This document shows, piece after piece, positions 1-8,467 of a DNA stretch of 64,000 nt. Both the position numbers and the translations under genes were made by a program. Under the pieces are notes generated by a model. The model did no database searches and was not told where the DNA came from. It worked only from the letters and a program-made list of their open reading frames with translations. The number at the start of each line of letters is the position of its first letter. The stretch's first letter is position 1. This DNA is from Streptomyces liliiviolaceus (lineage in GTDB: Bacteria; Actinomycetota; Actinomycetes; Streptomycetales; Streptomycetaceae), in NCBI RefSeq assembly GCF_018070025.1, contig NZ_JAGPYQ010000001.1:5456001-5520000 (forward strand), written 5' to 3'.

Positions 1-799
1 AGATCCCGATGGCGATGATGCCGACGAGCACCACCGGGGTGTTGTTGTAGTTGGCGGCGTCCTTGACCATGCCGCCGATACCGGGCAGCCCGTTGACCAG
101 CTCGGCCGCGACGAGGGAGGAGTAGGCGACGCCCACGGCCAGCCGGATGCCGGTCAGTGTCTCCGGCAGGGCGGACGGCACGATGACGTCCTTGACGACG
201 TCCCACCGGGACCCGCCGAGGGCACGGGCCGCCTCGATCAGGCTCTGCGACACGGCGGTCACCGCGGTGGTGGTGGACACCGCCACCGGCGGGAACGCCG
301 CCACGGCCAGCAGGGTGATCTTCGGCTCCTCGTTGATGCCCAGCCAGATGATGAGCAACGAGAAGTACGCCAGCGGCGGCAGGGTCCGCAGGAAGGTGAT
401 CCAGGGCTCGAAGAGCGAACGGACCCAGCCGACGGTGCCCATGACGAGCCCGAAGAGCACCCCGAGCGCGATGCCGATGCCGGCGCCGAGCGCGATGCGT
501 CGCAGGCTGATGCCCAGGTGCTCGATGAGGGTGGTGCCGTTGTAGCCGCGTACTCCGTCGTGGGTCGTGGACACGTCGATGAACGCGCTCCAGACCTTGG
601 CCGGGGGCGGGACGAGTGTCTCGCTCCATGTTCCGCTCGCCGCCAGCAGTTGCCACAGGAGGAGGAACAGCAGGAGCGAGCCGAAGGGCAGGGCGATGTG
701 GCGGACGCGGGCCGTGCCGCCGCGGCGGCGGCGCCGCGCAGGCGGTTCGTCGGGCAGCGGCGCGACGTCGGTCTGCGGCGGGGAGGGGATCGTGGACAT
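1..799 (-). CDS. ABC transporter permease, sulfonate/taurine/nitrate type, C-terminus cut by window
   Basis: Inner-membrane permease of an SsuC/TauC-like importer. Translating the minus strand from the ATG at 799-797 gives 266 residues with no stop before the window edge. A basic N-terminal tail (about 21-34) is followed by a first membrane segment near 36-54, then several hydrophobic segments. The loop EAARALGGSRWDVV (about 189-202) and the following IVPSALPE match the EAA motif by which BPD_transp_1 permeases contact their ATPase. The C-terminal residues, the ATPase and the binding protein would lie off the left edge. The substrate cannot be told from the permease. A second system of the same type lies at 61517-64000. 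Confidence 0.88.
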   Translation of the reverse strand, partial: MSTIPSPPQTDVAPLPDEPPARRRRRGGTARVRHIALPFGSLLLFLLLWQLLAASGTWSETLVPPPAKVWSAFIDVSTTHDGVRGYNGTTLIEHLGISLRRIALGAGIGIALGVLFGLVMGTVGWVRSLFEPWITFLRTLPPLAYFSLLIIWLGINEEPKITLLAVAAFPPVAVSTTTAVTAVSQSLIEAARALGGSRWDVVKDVIVPSALPETLTGIRLAVGVAYSSLVAAELVNGLPGIGGMVKDAANYNNTPVVLVGIIAIGI

Positions 800-1311
800 G
801 GGGACGGGGCCTCCATGGGCGCCATGGGCGCAGGAAGATGAACGGTCGAGGCCGACCGGGGCGGGATGACTCGGAGAACGCACCGAGGTGCGGGAGAACG
901 GACAGCGGTGGCCGCCGCCGGGGACATCACCGGACGGCGGGGCGCGTCAGATTCTCGGAATCAACAACATGCACAGCACGAACAACACGAAACGGGGCGT
1001 CGGCACAGGTCGATGACCAGGCGTCGCACCAGCGGTTCGTGATTCATGGGGCCCATTTGTACAGCAGCCACGGCACTTCACCAAGAGGTGTCCCAATACC
1101 TGGGACCAAGTGTCCGCGCGGGTACGGCCGCAGGGCCGGTGCGGCAGCCGGAACGGCGTGGCGGTTCCGGTGATGTGACAGGTTCGCCGCCCTGTCCCCC
1201 ACTGATCCTGCCGCCGGGGTACGCCGCTTGAGAAGCAGAGGCGTCCCCGGTTCAGGGATGCACGGTTCGGACATGCGCGGTTCAAGCACGCACGGTTCAA
1301 GCACGCACGGT
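800..1311. other. Long intergenic region with no convincing gene
   Basis: No reading frame here shows a start with a Shine-Dalgarno sequence and recognisable protein content. It must hold the promoter of the leftward permease gene. A weak inverted repeat around 1086-1109 (TCCCA and TGGGA arms) is the only dyad noticed. No riboswitch was recognised. The right end is filled by a 15-bp tandem repeat. Confidence 0.5.
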
Positions 1312-1315
1312 TCAG
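1248..1315. repeat. 15-bp tandem repeat, about 4.5 units, reaching a stop codon
   Basis: Units begin at 1248, 1263, 1278, 1293 and 1308 (last partial). The unit CGGTTCAAGCACGCA is exact at 1278 and 1293 and degenerate in the two outer copies. The stop codon of the minus-strand membrane-protein gene (1314-1312) falls inside the last unit, so in the sense direction the array begins at the stop codon and runs into the 3' flank. Confidence 0.85.
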
Positions 1316-1605
1316 GCGTTGACGTGACGGTGGGCGGGGGTTCCGCGCGGAGCGGCGTGGTGTGCGGGCCTGTCCGCGCCCGTGCCCTGCAGACGGTGCA
1401 GCCACAAGGAGGTGACGACCAGCAGACCCATGAACACCAGCATGAAGAGCGCGGACACCCACATCTGCCGGCTCCCCGGATGCTGCCAGCCCACCCAGCC
1501 GGCCGACGCGGCCCACAGCAGAACAGCGGCCGCGTAGAAGGTGCGCATCCGGTGCAACTGCCGTACGGCCCTCAGGGACATGGAGTGATCTTTCTTCGGT
1601 GCCAT
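1312..1605 (-). CDS. Small two-helix membrane protein of unknown function
   Basis: About 97 residues (90 if the ATG at 1581 is used). Two hydrophobic segments are visible, one around YAAAVLLWAASAGWVGW and one around VSALFMLVFMGLLVVTSLWL, followed by a polar tail ending in HRHVNA. The region between the two ATGs (MAPKKDHS) is short and basic; GAAAGA upstream of 1581 could serve as ribosome site for the inner start. An in-frame start further upstream, at 1683, is possible but lacks a ribosome site. The protein family is not recognised and no function is proposed. The stop codon lies in a tandem-repeat unit. Confidence 0.6.
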   Translation of the reverse strand: MAPKKDHSMSLRAVRQLHRMRTFYAAAVLLWAASAGWVGWQHPGSRQMWVSALFMLVFMGLLVVTSLWLHRLQGTGADRPAHHAAPRGTPAHRHVNA

Positions 1606-1833
1606 GCCGGGCCGTGTACCCCCGATGCCTCCCGATTCACCGGTCATCGGCCTGTGTTCCCCCGGTTTCCGGCCGACCGCCACGACGTTCGAAGTCTCGC
1701 CGTACCGCCGCCCCCTGGTCCTCGACCAGACCGGACGGGTCCGGGAGGCATGACTCCTGCGGGGCCGTCGCGGCGGAGTCCTGGGCGGACCGTCCGGAGG
1801 TTCAGCGGACTGCCCGGAGGATCACTCGGCGGT

Positions 1834-2796
1834 CTACTTGGACGCGACCCGGCCCCACGGCTTCGCGCCGGTCGTCAGCGCGTCCCGCGTCGTCGGCCAC
1901 GCGTCGTCGCCGGGGTGGAACCGCGTCCGCAGGTAGGCGGCGGTGAGCCGTCCGACCGCGGCGACCCGCTCGGGGTTCTCGTCCGTGGTCTCGGCGACGT
2001 CGTACCCGGCGATCCCACCGAGCCCGTGTTCGGCGTCGAACAGGGTGAGCAGGGTCTTGGGCCCGGGAGCGAGGGTGTACGGGTCCATGTGCCAGTCCGG
2101 GCCCATGTCGGTGAAGTGCCGCGAGTCGTCCTTGTCGCCCGCGACGACCAGCGTGGGTGTGGTCATCGTGGAGAAGTCGATCACCTTGAAGAACGGGATC
2201 GCCTTGGCCATGGGACCGTTCAGCACGTCACCGCCCCTGCCGGGAGCGGCCAGCAGCACCCCTGCCTTGATACGGGGTTCGGCGAGGTCCACCTCCTCCC
2301 CGCTGTCGGGGTCGGTGACGCGGGCCCCCAGCAGCAGACCGGCGGTGAAGCCGCCCAGCGAGTGCCCCGCGACCGCGGCCTTCCCGTGGTCGATCCGCCC
2401 CGCGAGCTGCGGCACGGCGGCCTCGATCACATCGAGCCGGTCGAGTATGTGCGTCATGTCCTCGGCCCGCGAGCGCCAGAAGAAGGGTCCGCCGGGGGCG
2501 CCGGCGAGCGCGTCGCTCAGCGTCCTGGAGCTGAGGTGGGTCGGCTGGAGGACCACGAACCCGTGCGCCGCCCAGAAGTCGGCGAGCGGCGCGTACCCGT
2601 GCAGCGAGGAGAGGTGGTTGGAGCCGCCGTGACCGTGGGAGAGGAGGATCACGGGCAGCTCGGTCCCGGTCGCCGGCGCGGAGACGCGCACGTGCAGGTC
2701 CACGGGCCGTCCGGGCACGGACAGCACCACCGGGCTGTACGACAGGACGGGCACGGGCGCACCGGGAACGGCGGCGGTGTCGGTGTACGCACTCAT
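1834..2796 (-). CDS. Alpha/beta hydrolase, dienelactone/PAF-acetylhydrolase-like
   Basis: A 320-residue cytoplasmic hydrolase with no signal peptide. The oxyanion region SHGHGG (about 53-58) and the nucleophile elbow GHSLGG (Ser about 146) are clear, and a likely catalytic His sits in FDAEHGLGG. The HGHGG plus GHSLGG pattern is typical of chlorophyllase/PAF-acetylhydrolase-like esterases; the substrate is unknown. It is divergent from the TetR gene at 2924. The shared 127-bp gap carries two copies of a dyad operator, so repression by that TetR protein is likely. Convergent gene pairs do not crowd it downstream. Confidence 0.88.
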   Translation of the reverse strand: MSAYTDTAAVPGAPVPVLSYSPVVLSVPGRPVDLHVRVSAPATGTELPVILLSHGHGGSNHLSSLHGYAPLADFWAAHGFVVLQPTHLSSRTLSDALAGAPGGPFFWRSRAEDMTHILDRLDVIEAAVPQLAGRIDHGKAAVAGHSLGGFTAGLLLGARVTDPDSGEEVDLAEPRIKAGVLLAAPGRGGDVLNGPMAKAIPFFKVIDFSTMTTPTLVVAGDKDDSRHFTDMGPDWHMDPYTLAPGPKTLLTLFDAEHGLGGIAGYDVAETTDENPERVAAVGRLTAAYLRTRFHPGDDAWPTTRDALTTGAKPWGRVASK

Positions 2797-2855
2797 GATC
2801 GGCGCTTCCCTTCGGTCGGGTGGTCAGGCATGTCCGGTCTCGGCTAACCTGAACC

Positions 2856-2892
2856 GGAACGTTGCTCCACATATTATTCGGAACAGCGCTCC
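2856..2892. promoter_or_regulatory. Two TetR-type operators GGAAC-N3-GCTCC between divergent genes
   Basis: GGAACGTTGCTCC (2856-2868) and GGAACAGCGCTCC (2880-2892) each read as GGARC-N3-GYTCC dyads, with centres 24 bp apart. A TATTAT element lies between them (about 2872-2877). The position between the hydrolase and TetR genes suggests autoregulation and co-repression. Confidence 0.65.
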
Positions 2893-2923
2893 GCTTTGTC
2901 AACCGCAGCCGGAAGGAAGCCTG

Positions 2924-3520
2924 GTGTCCACCGAGAACCCCACCGGAAAGGCGACGGCCCGCACCAAACGGGCCGACGCGGTGCGCAATCAGCAGACGCT
3001 GCTCGCCGCCGCCGCCGAGGTCTTCGTCACCTCGGGCGTCGACGCGCCGATCCGCCAGATCGCGGCCAAGGCGGGGGTCGGAATGGGGACGATCTACCGC
3101 CACTTCCCGACCCGGGCGGATCTCGTCACCGCCGTCTACCGCCACCAGATCGAGGCGTGCGCGGAGGCAGGCCCGCGCCTGCTGGCCGAGGCCGATTCGC
3201 CGTTCGACGCCCTCAGCCGCTGGATCGACCTCTTCGTCGACTTCCTGGTCACCAAGCACGGACTCGCCGACGCCCTCCAGTCGGACAGCAGCCGCTTCAC
3301 CGCGCTGCACACCTATTTCCTCGACCGCCTGGGGCCCGTCTGCACGGAACTGCTCACGGCGGCGGTCGACTCCGGCGACATCAGGCCCGGCACCCAGCCC
3401 TACGAGCTGATGCGCGGTATCGGCAACCTCTGCATCGGACGGGACAGCGACCCGCACTACGACCCGCGGCGGCTGATCGAGCTGCTGCTCCTGGGGCTGC
3501 GGCAGCCCCGGCAGGCCTGA
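2924..3520 (+). CDS. TetR/AcrR family transcriptional regulator
   Basis: A 198-residue repressor. Residues about 15-62 form the TetR helix-turn-helix (IRQIAAKAGVGMGTIYRHFPT is the recognition segment), followed by a ligand-binding domain that contains a single Trp-Ile-Asp-Leu helix region. The GTG at 2924 is chosen because GGAAGGA lies 6 bases upstream and the TetR domain begins soon after; more upstream in-frame codons would run through the operators. It is divergent from the alpha/beta hydrolase gene, and the twin dyads between them make that hydrolase the probable target. Ligand unknown. Confidence 0.9.
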   Translation: MSTENPTGKATARTKRADAVRNQQTLLAAAAEVFVTSGVDAPIRQIAAKAGVGMGTIYRHFPTRADLVTAVYRHQIEACAEAGPRLLAEADSPFDALSRWIDLFVDFLVTKHGLADALQSDSSRFTALHTYFLDRLGPVCTELLTAAVDSGDIRPGTQPYELMRGIGNLCIGRDSDPHYDPRRLIELLLLGLRQPRQA

Positions 3521-3693
3521 GCCGGACGCCTGGCGCACCAGCCCCCTCGCCACAAGGAGGTCACGGCATTCCCCGAAGCCTGTGACGACATCTCAAATGA
3601 CTCTGGACACAACGGAGTTGGGACCTCACCATGGTGCGCACATCATGGGTCGGCAGTGGGGTGCCGGCCGGCGGGGCGAGCCGGGGGGTGGCC

Positions 3694-4419
3694 GTGGGAT
3701 ACGAACGATTGCCGCGCGAGTACAGGATGAGACAGTCCCGCAAGAACGCGTTCCTCTGGGTGATCGCCATCGGCACACTCACCCTGGCACTGCCCCTGTG
3801 GAGCGCCGACGACCTGCCCGACTCGGTCCGGTACCCCATCCTCCTGGCATGGGTGGCGCTCATGGGGTGGCTCTTCTACGCCACCCTGCGCTGCCGGACC
3901 GCCGCGGACATCAAGGCGATCCACGTACGCGGCATGGCCACGCGCCGCCGCCTGGCGTGGGAGGACATCCAGGACATCAGGGCGGAGCTCAATCCGGCCT
4001 CGGCGGTGCAGAGCGGCGCGGCCAACGTCCTGGTGCACGCCTACGGCCGGGACGGCAGCAAGGTCCTGCTGCCGTTCGTCGACGACCTTCATGTGAACGT
4101 CGAACGCGAACTGGAACTGCTGGTCGGCGCCTGGGAGGAACTGCGCGGCGACGACTGGGCCCTCGATCCGCAGGCCGCCTTCCTCATCGACCGGCGCGAC
4201 GACCGGCAGGCGGCCTTCATGATGGGGTTCGCCGCCGTGATGCTGGCGTTCATCCCGCTGACCGTACTGATGCTGCTGCCCCTCTTCGTCGACCTGCCGG
4301 AGTGGCTGGCGTCGGTCCTGACACCGTTTTTGGTCATGGGGGTGGGGGCGCCCTTGATCTTCGTACTCACCGCGACGGCCTCGTACCGCAGCCGTCGGAG
4401 CAGCAGCAACAGCGGCTGA
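3694..4419 (+). CDS. PH domain-containing membrane protein
   Basis: A roughly 240-residue membrane protein. Two N-terminal hydrophobic segments (FLWVIAIGTLTLALPLW and YPILLAWVALMGWLFYATL) precede a bacterial PH-like stretch (IHVRGMATRRRLAWEDIQDI), a cytoplasmic region rich in Glu, and two C-terminal membrane segments (FMMGFAAVMLAFIPLTVLML and LTPFLVMGVGAPLIFVL). This layout matches actinobacterial bPH_6-type proteins whose function is not established. The GTG at 3694 is preferred because it follows a GGGGGG stretch and starts just before the first basic segment; an ATG at 3631 in frame is the alternative. A good ribosome site at 3556 leads to no usable frame. Confidence 0.75.
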   Translation: MGYERLPREYRMRQSRKNAFLWVIAIGTLTLALPLWSADDLPDSVRYPILLAWVALMGWLFYATLRCRTAADIKAIHVRGMATRRRLAWEDIQDIRAELNPASAVQSGAANVLVHAYGRDGSKVLLPFVDDLHVNVERELELLVGAWEELRGDDWALDPQAAFLIDRRDDRQAAFMMGFAAVMLAFIPLTVLMLLPLFVDLPEWLASVLTPFLVMGVGAPLIFVLTATASYRSRRSSSNSG

Positions 4420-4497
4420 GGGAGTCGGCGCACGCGGTCGCCCTGCCCGCCGGGGCCGGCGGTGGCTCCACCGGGCACCGCCTGCCGGCCCCCGCGA

Positions 4498-4995
4498 TCA
4501 GTCGGCCGTCGGTAGGGGAAAGAGCAGGCAGCTGCTGGTGGCGTGGGCGAGCAGGCGGTCGGTGGAGTCGAAGAGTTCCGCCTGTGCGAGGGCGGTACGG
4601 CGGCCACTGTTCAGGACGGTGCCGACGGCGCGGACCTTGCCCGTGTCCACGGTGACGGGACGCAGGAACTTCAGGGAGAGGTCGAGCGAGGTGTACGCCA
4701 TGCCCTGGGGCAGCACCGACTGGACGGCGCAGCCGGCCGCCGAGTCGAGCAGCGTGGCGTAGACACCGCCGTGGACGCTGCCGATCGGGTTGTAGTGCTC
4801 CTCGCCCGGCTCCAGGACGAAGACGGCCCGGCCCGGCTCGACCTCCTCCAGGGCGAAACCCAGGGCGGCGGAGATGGGCGGGGCGGGCAGGCGTCCGGCG
4901 ACGATGTCGCGCAGGAAGTCCAGGCCGGTGGCCTTTCCCACGGCGCCCGCCGAGACGGCCGGATCCTCCCAGGTGAACGTACGCGTTCTGTCCAT
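4498..4995 (-). CDS. PaaI-family hotdog thioesterase
   Basis: A 165-residue cytoplasmic protein with the hotdog fold signature VHGGVYATLLDSAAGCA, in which the HGG loop and the Asp are the usual active-site elements of PaaI/YbgC-like acyl-CoA thioesterases. The ATG at 4995 is chosen because GGAGAAGGGG lies just upstream; the ATG at 5016 has no spaced ribosome site. It is divergent from the HxlR regulator at 5097, with a 14-bp palindrome between, which makes the thioesterase the likely target. The acyl-CoA substrate is unknown. Confidence 0.88.
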   Translation of the reverse strand: MDRTRTFTWEDPAVSAGAVGKATGLDFLRDIVAGRLPAPPISAALGFALEEVEPGRAVFVLEPGEEHYNPIGSVHGGVYATLLDSAAGCAVQSVLPQGMAYTSLDLSLKFLRPVTVDTGKVRAVGTVLNSGRRTALAQAELFDSTDRLLAHATSSCLLFPLPTAD

Positions 4996-5042
4996 GACCC
5001 CTTCTCCACCCGTCATTTCCCCAGCTGACTATGTTTACCGAA

Positions 5043-5056
5043 GCTAGCTAGCTAGC
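5043..5056. promoter_or_regulatory. Candidate HxlR operator, GCTAGC repeat palindrome
   Basis: GCTAGCTAGCTAGC is a perfect 14-bp palindrome in the 101-bp gap between the thioesterase and HxlR genes. Its AT content stands out from the surroundings. Operator function is inferred from position. Confidence 0.5.
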
Positions 5057-5096
5057 ACTCTGGCTGTCAATGGTGAAGCTGGCCTAGGGTCGTCCC

Positions 5097-5570
5097 ATGG
5101 AGTGGGTCGAGGTCAGCACCGAGAACTGCACGGTCCAGCGAACGCTGGACGTGATCGGCGAGAAATGGTCGCTTCTCGTGCTCCGGGACGCCATGAACGG
5201 AGTCCGGCGCTTCGACGACTTCCGGCGGCACATCGGCCTCTCGGACGCGGTGCTCGCCGACCGGCTGCGCAAGCTGGTCGGAGCGGGAATCCTGGACACC
5301 GTTCCCTACCAGGAGTCCGGCCGGCGCACCCGGCACGAGTACCGGCTCACGAAGAAGGGCTGGGACCTGTGGCCCGTGATGCTCGCCCTCAAAGGCTGGG
5401 GAGACCGGTACACCGCCGACGCCGACGGGCCACCGCTCGACGTCTTCCACGCGGACTGCGGCGAACCCGTACACACGGTCGTCACCTGTGCCCACAGCCA
5501 CGGTCCGCTACGCCCCCAGGAGGCGCGCACCCGTCCGGGGCCCGCCGCCCGGCCCACCGGCACGCGGTAG
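5097..5570 (+). CDS. HxlR-family winged-helix transcriptional regulator
   Basis: A 157-residue regulator. It has the HxlR hallmarks: an N-terminal Cys (NCTVQRTLDVIGEKWSLLVL, Cys about 11), RRFDDFRRHIGLSDAVLADRLRKL as recognition helix region, and a wing followed by YRLTKKGWDLWPVM. The C-terminal extension of about 45 residues carries two further Cys residues (ADCGEPV, VTCAHSH), so a redox- or electrophile-responsive mode is possible but not shown. The start fits: the ATG at 5097 follows a short leader. It is divergent from the PaaI thioesterase. Confidence 0.9.
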   Translation: MEWVEVSTENCTVQRTLDVIGEKWSLLVLRDAMNGVRRFDDFRRHIGLSDAVLADRLRKLVGAGILDTVPYQESGRRTRHEYRLTKKGWDLWPVMLALKGWGDRYTADADGPPLDVFHADCGEPVHTVVTCAHSHGPLRPQEARTRPGPAARPTGTR

Positions 5571-5634
5571 ACGACCGGTCGCGCACTCGCCGTACGGGAC
5601 CGGACCAGCGATGCCTGTTCCTGTCACTCCTTCG

Positions 5635-6243
5635 TCACTGGCCGCGCCAGATGTTGTCGAAGGCCGCGTTCTCGATGCTCCGCCGCTGCCGTACGGCCTC
5701 CAGCTCCCGCACGGCGTCGTTGACCGCGGCCAGTACGGTCACCACCCTGTCGTCGACGAGGGTCGCGGCGTCCTCGGCCGGCTCCTCGTGGACGCCCACG
5801 GCCGCCGCGAGGAACGCGAGAACGGGCTCGCCGGACGTCCAGCGGTCGGCCGCCCGGCGACGGGCCGGTGAGTCGGTCAGCGTCGTCGTGTCGCTCCGGA
5901 ACGGGATCCACTGGTGGCGCGAGCGAGTGGTTCCCCCTTCCTCGCCCAGGGCGTCGAGATAGGCGGAGGACAGTCCGCGGCCCCGGCGCCACAGCCAGTC
6001 CTCGACGGTCTCGTACGGCGCCTCGCGGGTGAGCGCCGAGGCGGCCTCGTCCAACAACCGGTCCCCCAGGGCTCCCTGCGGGTCGGCGGGCACGATGCGG
6101 TCGTCGTCCAGGGTGAGGGCCCGGGCCTCGCCGAGATCGATCAGCTCGGCCCCCGCGAGGGCCAGCGACAGGTCCCCCTGCCCGACAGGGGCGCTGGACG
6201 CCACGTCCATGGTGATGATCAACAAATCGCGCGGTGTGGTCAT
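5635..6243 (-). CDS. GOLPH3/VPS74 (GPP34) family protein
   Basis: A 202-residue protein starting MTTPRDLLIITMD. The N-terminal pattern TPRDLLIITMDVAS...GQGDLSLALAGAELIDL is the GPP34 fold start, and the helical remainder with LLDEAASALTREAPYETVEDWL fits bacterial members of the family. Eukaryotic GOLPH3 binds PI4P and retains Golgi glycosyltransferases; the bacterial role is unknown. The ATG at 6243 is chosen over the upstream one because GGAG lies 7 bases before it. It sits 108 bp downstream of a glycosyltransferase gene on the same strand, so the two may be co-transcribed. Confidence 0.88.
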   Translation of the reverse strand: MTTPRDLLIITMDVASSAPVGQGDLSLALAGAELIDLGEARALTLDDDRIVPADPQGALGDRLLDEAASALTREAPYETVEDWLWRRGRGLSSAYLDALGEEGGTTRSRHQWIPFRSDTTTLTDSPARRRAADRWTSGEPVLAFLAAAVGVHEEPAEDAATLVDDRVVTVLAAVNDAVRELEAVRQRRSIENAAFDNIWRGQ

Positions 6244-6351
6244 GACGAGCTCCATGTCAGAGGCATCTGCGTCGGAGGTACCGGTGTCAGAGACCTCGGT
6301 CCCGACGCCCTCACTCTAGGCTCCCGCCGGCCGGGAGGCGTGGGCCGTCGA

Positions 6352-7569
6352 TCAGTCCCTGCCGGCCAGCAGAAGCCTGGCGGCCACCGCCGCCCCGTCG
6401 GTGCGGACCGCACCGGCCACGGCGATGGCCCGTTCACGTGTCCCGGGGGCCAGGGCCGTCGCGAGCGCGGCCGACAGGGAGCCGACGGTCGGAACAGGAC
6501 CGTCGTGGGCCGCGCCGATGCCCAACTCGGCCACACGAGCGGCGAAGTACGGCTGGTCTCCGGCCTGGGGCACCACCACCTGAGGTGCGCCGGACCAGGT
6601 GGCCGTCGTGGTCGTACCCGCGCCACCGTGATGGACGACGGCGGCCGCCCGGCCGAACAGGGCCTGATGGTTGGCCTCACCGACGACGAAGCAGTCGTCC
6701 TGGCCGTCGACCGGAGCCAGACCGGCCCAGCCGTGGGAGACGATCACGCGGCGGCCCTGCGCACGGACCGCCTCCACGGTCACCCGCGCGACCTCCACCG
6801 GATCGCCCATGGGAACGCTGCCGAAACCCACGTACACCGGTGGTGTGCCGGCATCCAGGAAGTCCAACAGCTCTGCGGGCAGCGGGCGTTCGTCCGGTAC
6901 GAGCCAGGCGCCGGTCTGCACCACCTCCAGATCCGACGGCTGCCGCCACGGGGCCAGGACCGGGTCGGAGGCCAGCCACGGGCGGTCGGTGAAGACATGG
7001 TCGCGGACGTTGTCCACCGATGCCAGGCCGATCGACGCCCGGTGGGTGTTGATCACCTCGCCGAACACGGTCTGCGCGTCACGGGCGTCCTGGTCCCACA
7101 GCGCCTGGTTGTCGGTCACGTCCGCCGACAGTGGCTTCCCGGGCCGGGGAATCGGCCGGTGATGGGGCGACGGCAGGCTCACCGGCTGGTAGCTCGCGTA
7201 CACATACCGGATGCCCAGTTTCTCGGCGGCCGACTTCACACCCGCCACGGCCGGTACGAGGCCGGTCGCCACCAGCGCATCGGCGCCCGCGCCCGCCGCC
7301 ATGACGTTCTCGTGGAAAGCGGCGACCAATTCGGCCGCGCGCTTGGGGACTCCCCCGGCCGTCGGCGGTGTCCTGCCGGTCACCAGGCGGCGCACCGACT
7401 GCCCGGTCGGCACCATCTCCACGCCGACCCCGGCCAGCCGCTCCGCGAACTCCTCGTCGGGCGGGGCGCACACCCGCACCTCCGCCCCGAGCCCCCGCAG
7501 TTCCACGGCGAGCGCCACCAGCGGTTCGACCCCGCCGCGCGAATCGTAGGCCGCCAACACGACACGCAT
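6352..7569 (-). CDS. UGT/GtfB-like glycosyltransferase (GT1 family)
   Basis: A 405-residue cytoplasmic glycosyltransferase of the GT-B fold. The N-terminal half starts MRVVLAAYDSRGGVEPLVAL, with the acceptor-domain pattern of vancomycin/macrolide-type enzymes. The C-terminal half has the nucleotide-sugar site ANHQALFGRAAAVVHHGGAGTT and the following QVVVPQAGDQPYFA, the PSPG-like region. Such enzymes transfer sugar from UDP/dTDP-sugars to small hydrophobic acceptors. No biosynthetic genes adjoin it, so a detoxifying or macrolide-inactivating role is as likely as a biosynthetic one. The next gene on the strand encodes a GOLPH3-like protein. Confidence 0.9.
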   Translation of the reverse strand: MRVVLAAYDSRGGVEPLVALAVELRGLGAEVRVCAPPDEEFAERLAGVGVEMVPTGQSVRRLVTGRTPPTAGGVPKRAAELVAAFHENVMAAGAGADALVATGLVPAVAGVKSAAEKLGIRYVYASYQPVSLPSPHHRPIPRPGKPLSADVTDNQALWDQDARDAQTVFGEVINTHRASIGLASVDNVRDHVFTDRPWLASDPVLAPWRQPSDLEVVQTGAWLVPDERPLPAELLDFLDAGTPPVYVGFGSVPMGDPVEVARVTVEAVRAQGRRVIVSHGWAGLAPVDGQDDCFVVGEANHQALFGRAAAVVHHGGAGTTTTATWSGAPQVVVPQAGDQPYFAARVAELGIGAAHDGPVPTVGSLSAALATALAPGTRERAIAVAGAVRTDGAAVAARLLLAGRD

Positions 7570-7666
7570 TCAGTACCCCCGCCTCGACGACGTCTTCAGC
7601 CCCTGATGACTCACGAGTGCGATGCCGCACCTGTGTGGAACTATCGCATCGCCGAGCAGGGATGCG

Positions 7667-8467
7667 TCACGTGCTCGCGCCCCCGCTGCGGGCGCGAGCG
7701 GCTTCGAACAGGGCGGGATCGTGGGCGCAGACCACTGCCAGGTGGTCCTCGCCCTCTTCGCGGAGTTCGGCGAGACGGGCCTGATTGGCTCTCAGGGCCT
7801 TGATGTCATGGGCGACGAGACGTTCCTGGAGCCGGAGGGCGGCCGGGACTCGGGTCGTGCCGTCGAGTGTGCCCGGGTGGTAGAACGCGTCTCCGCAGTG
7901 CAGGACCCAGTGGTCGCCGGCGTCGACCGCGACGGCGGCGTGTCCTCTGGTGTGGCCGGGCATCGGCACCAGCACAATGCCGTCGTCGATCCCGGTGAGC
8001 TGCTCGGCGGCGGCGAACCCCCGCCACTGTTCTCCGGTCGGGTCGTGCCGGACCAGTTTCGGGTGGTGGGCCAGTTGCGCGCGCCGGTATCTGCTCTTCT
8101 CCAGTGGTGTCGCCGGTGACAGGGCTCCGTGTGCCTCCGCCGCCGTGACGTGGACCTGTGCGTCCGGGAAGTCGGCGAGTCCCCCGATGTGGTCCAGGTC
8201 GAAGTGGGTCACCACGATGTGGGTGACGTCCTCCGCCCGGAAGCCGAGCCGACCGATCTGGTGCAGCGCGGTCTCGTGGGGGTCGAGGGCGGGGCGGATG
8301 ATGTGGCGCAGACCGCCGATGCGGCGGGCCGGTTCGGCGATGTCCCGGGTGCCGAAGCCGGAGTCGACGAGGACCAGTCCCCTGCCGGTCTCGACCGCCA
8401 GGACATGGCAGACGAGTGGGGCGCCGGGCAGTCGCATCGTCCCGCAGTTCAGGTGGTGGACCTTCAT
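7667..8467 (-). CDS. MBL-fold metallo-hydrolase (lactonase-like)
   Basis: A 266-residue hydrolase of the metallo-beta-lactamase superfamily. The metal motif reads [10 protein letters not shown], that is H-x-D-x-D-H where the classic motif is H-x-H-x-D-H. Further ligands are in MPGHTRGH and [10 protein letters not shown]. This pattern is shared with AHL-lactonase-like quorum-quenching enzymes, though the substrate is unknown. The ATG at 8467 overlaps the stop of the upstream dehydrogenase-VOC gene (ATGA), so the two are translationally coupled. It is the last gene of the 7667-11763 operon. Confidence 0.9.
   Translation of the reverse strand: MKVHHLNCGTMRLPGAPLVCHVLAVETGRGLVLVDSGFGTRDIAEPARRIGGLRHIIRPALDPHETALHQIGRLGFRAEDVTHIVVTHFDLDHIGGLADFPDAQVHVTAAEAHGALSPATPLEKSRYRRAQLAHHPKLVRHDPTGEQWRGFAAAEQLTGIDDGIVLVPMPGHTRGHAAVAVDAGDHWVLHCGDAFYHPGTLDGTTRVPAALRLQERLVAHDIKALRANQARLAELREEGEDHLAVVCAHDPALFEAARARSGGAST

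Noticed and set aside
3554..3600. Strong AAGGAGG ribosome site at 3554-3560
   Set aside because: No usable start codon follows in a frame longer than a few codons; the PH-domain gene starts at least 70 bp later.
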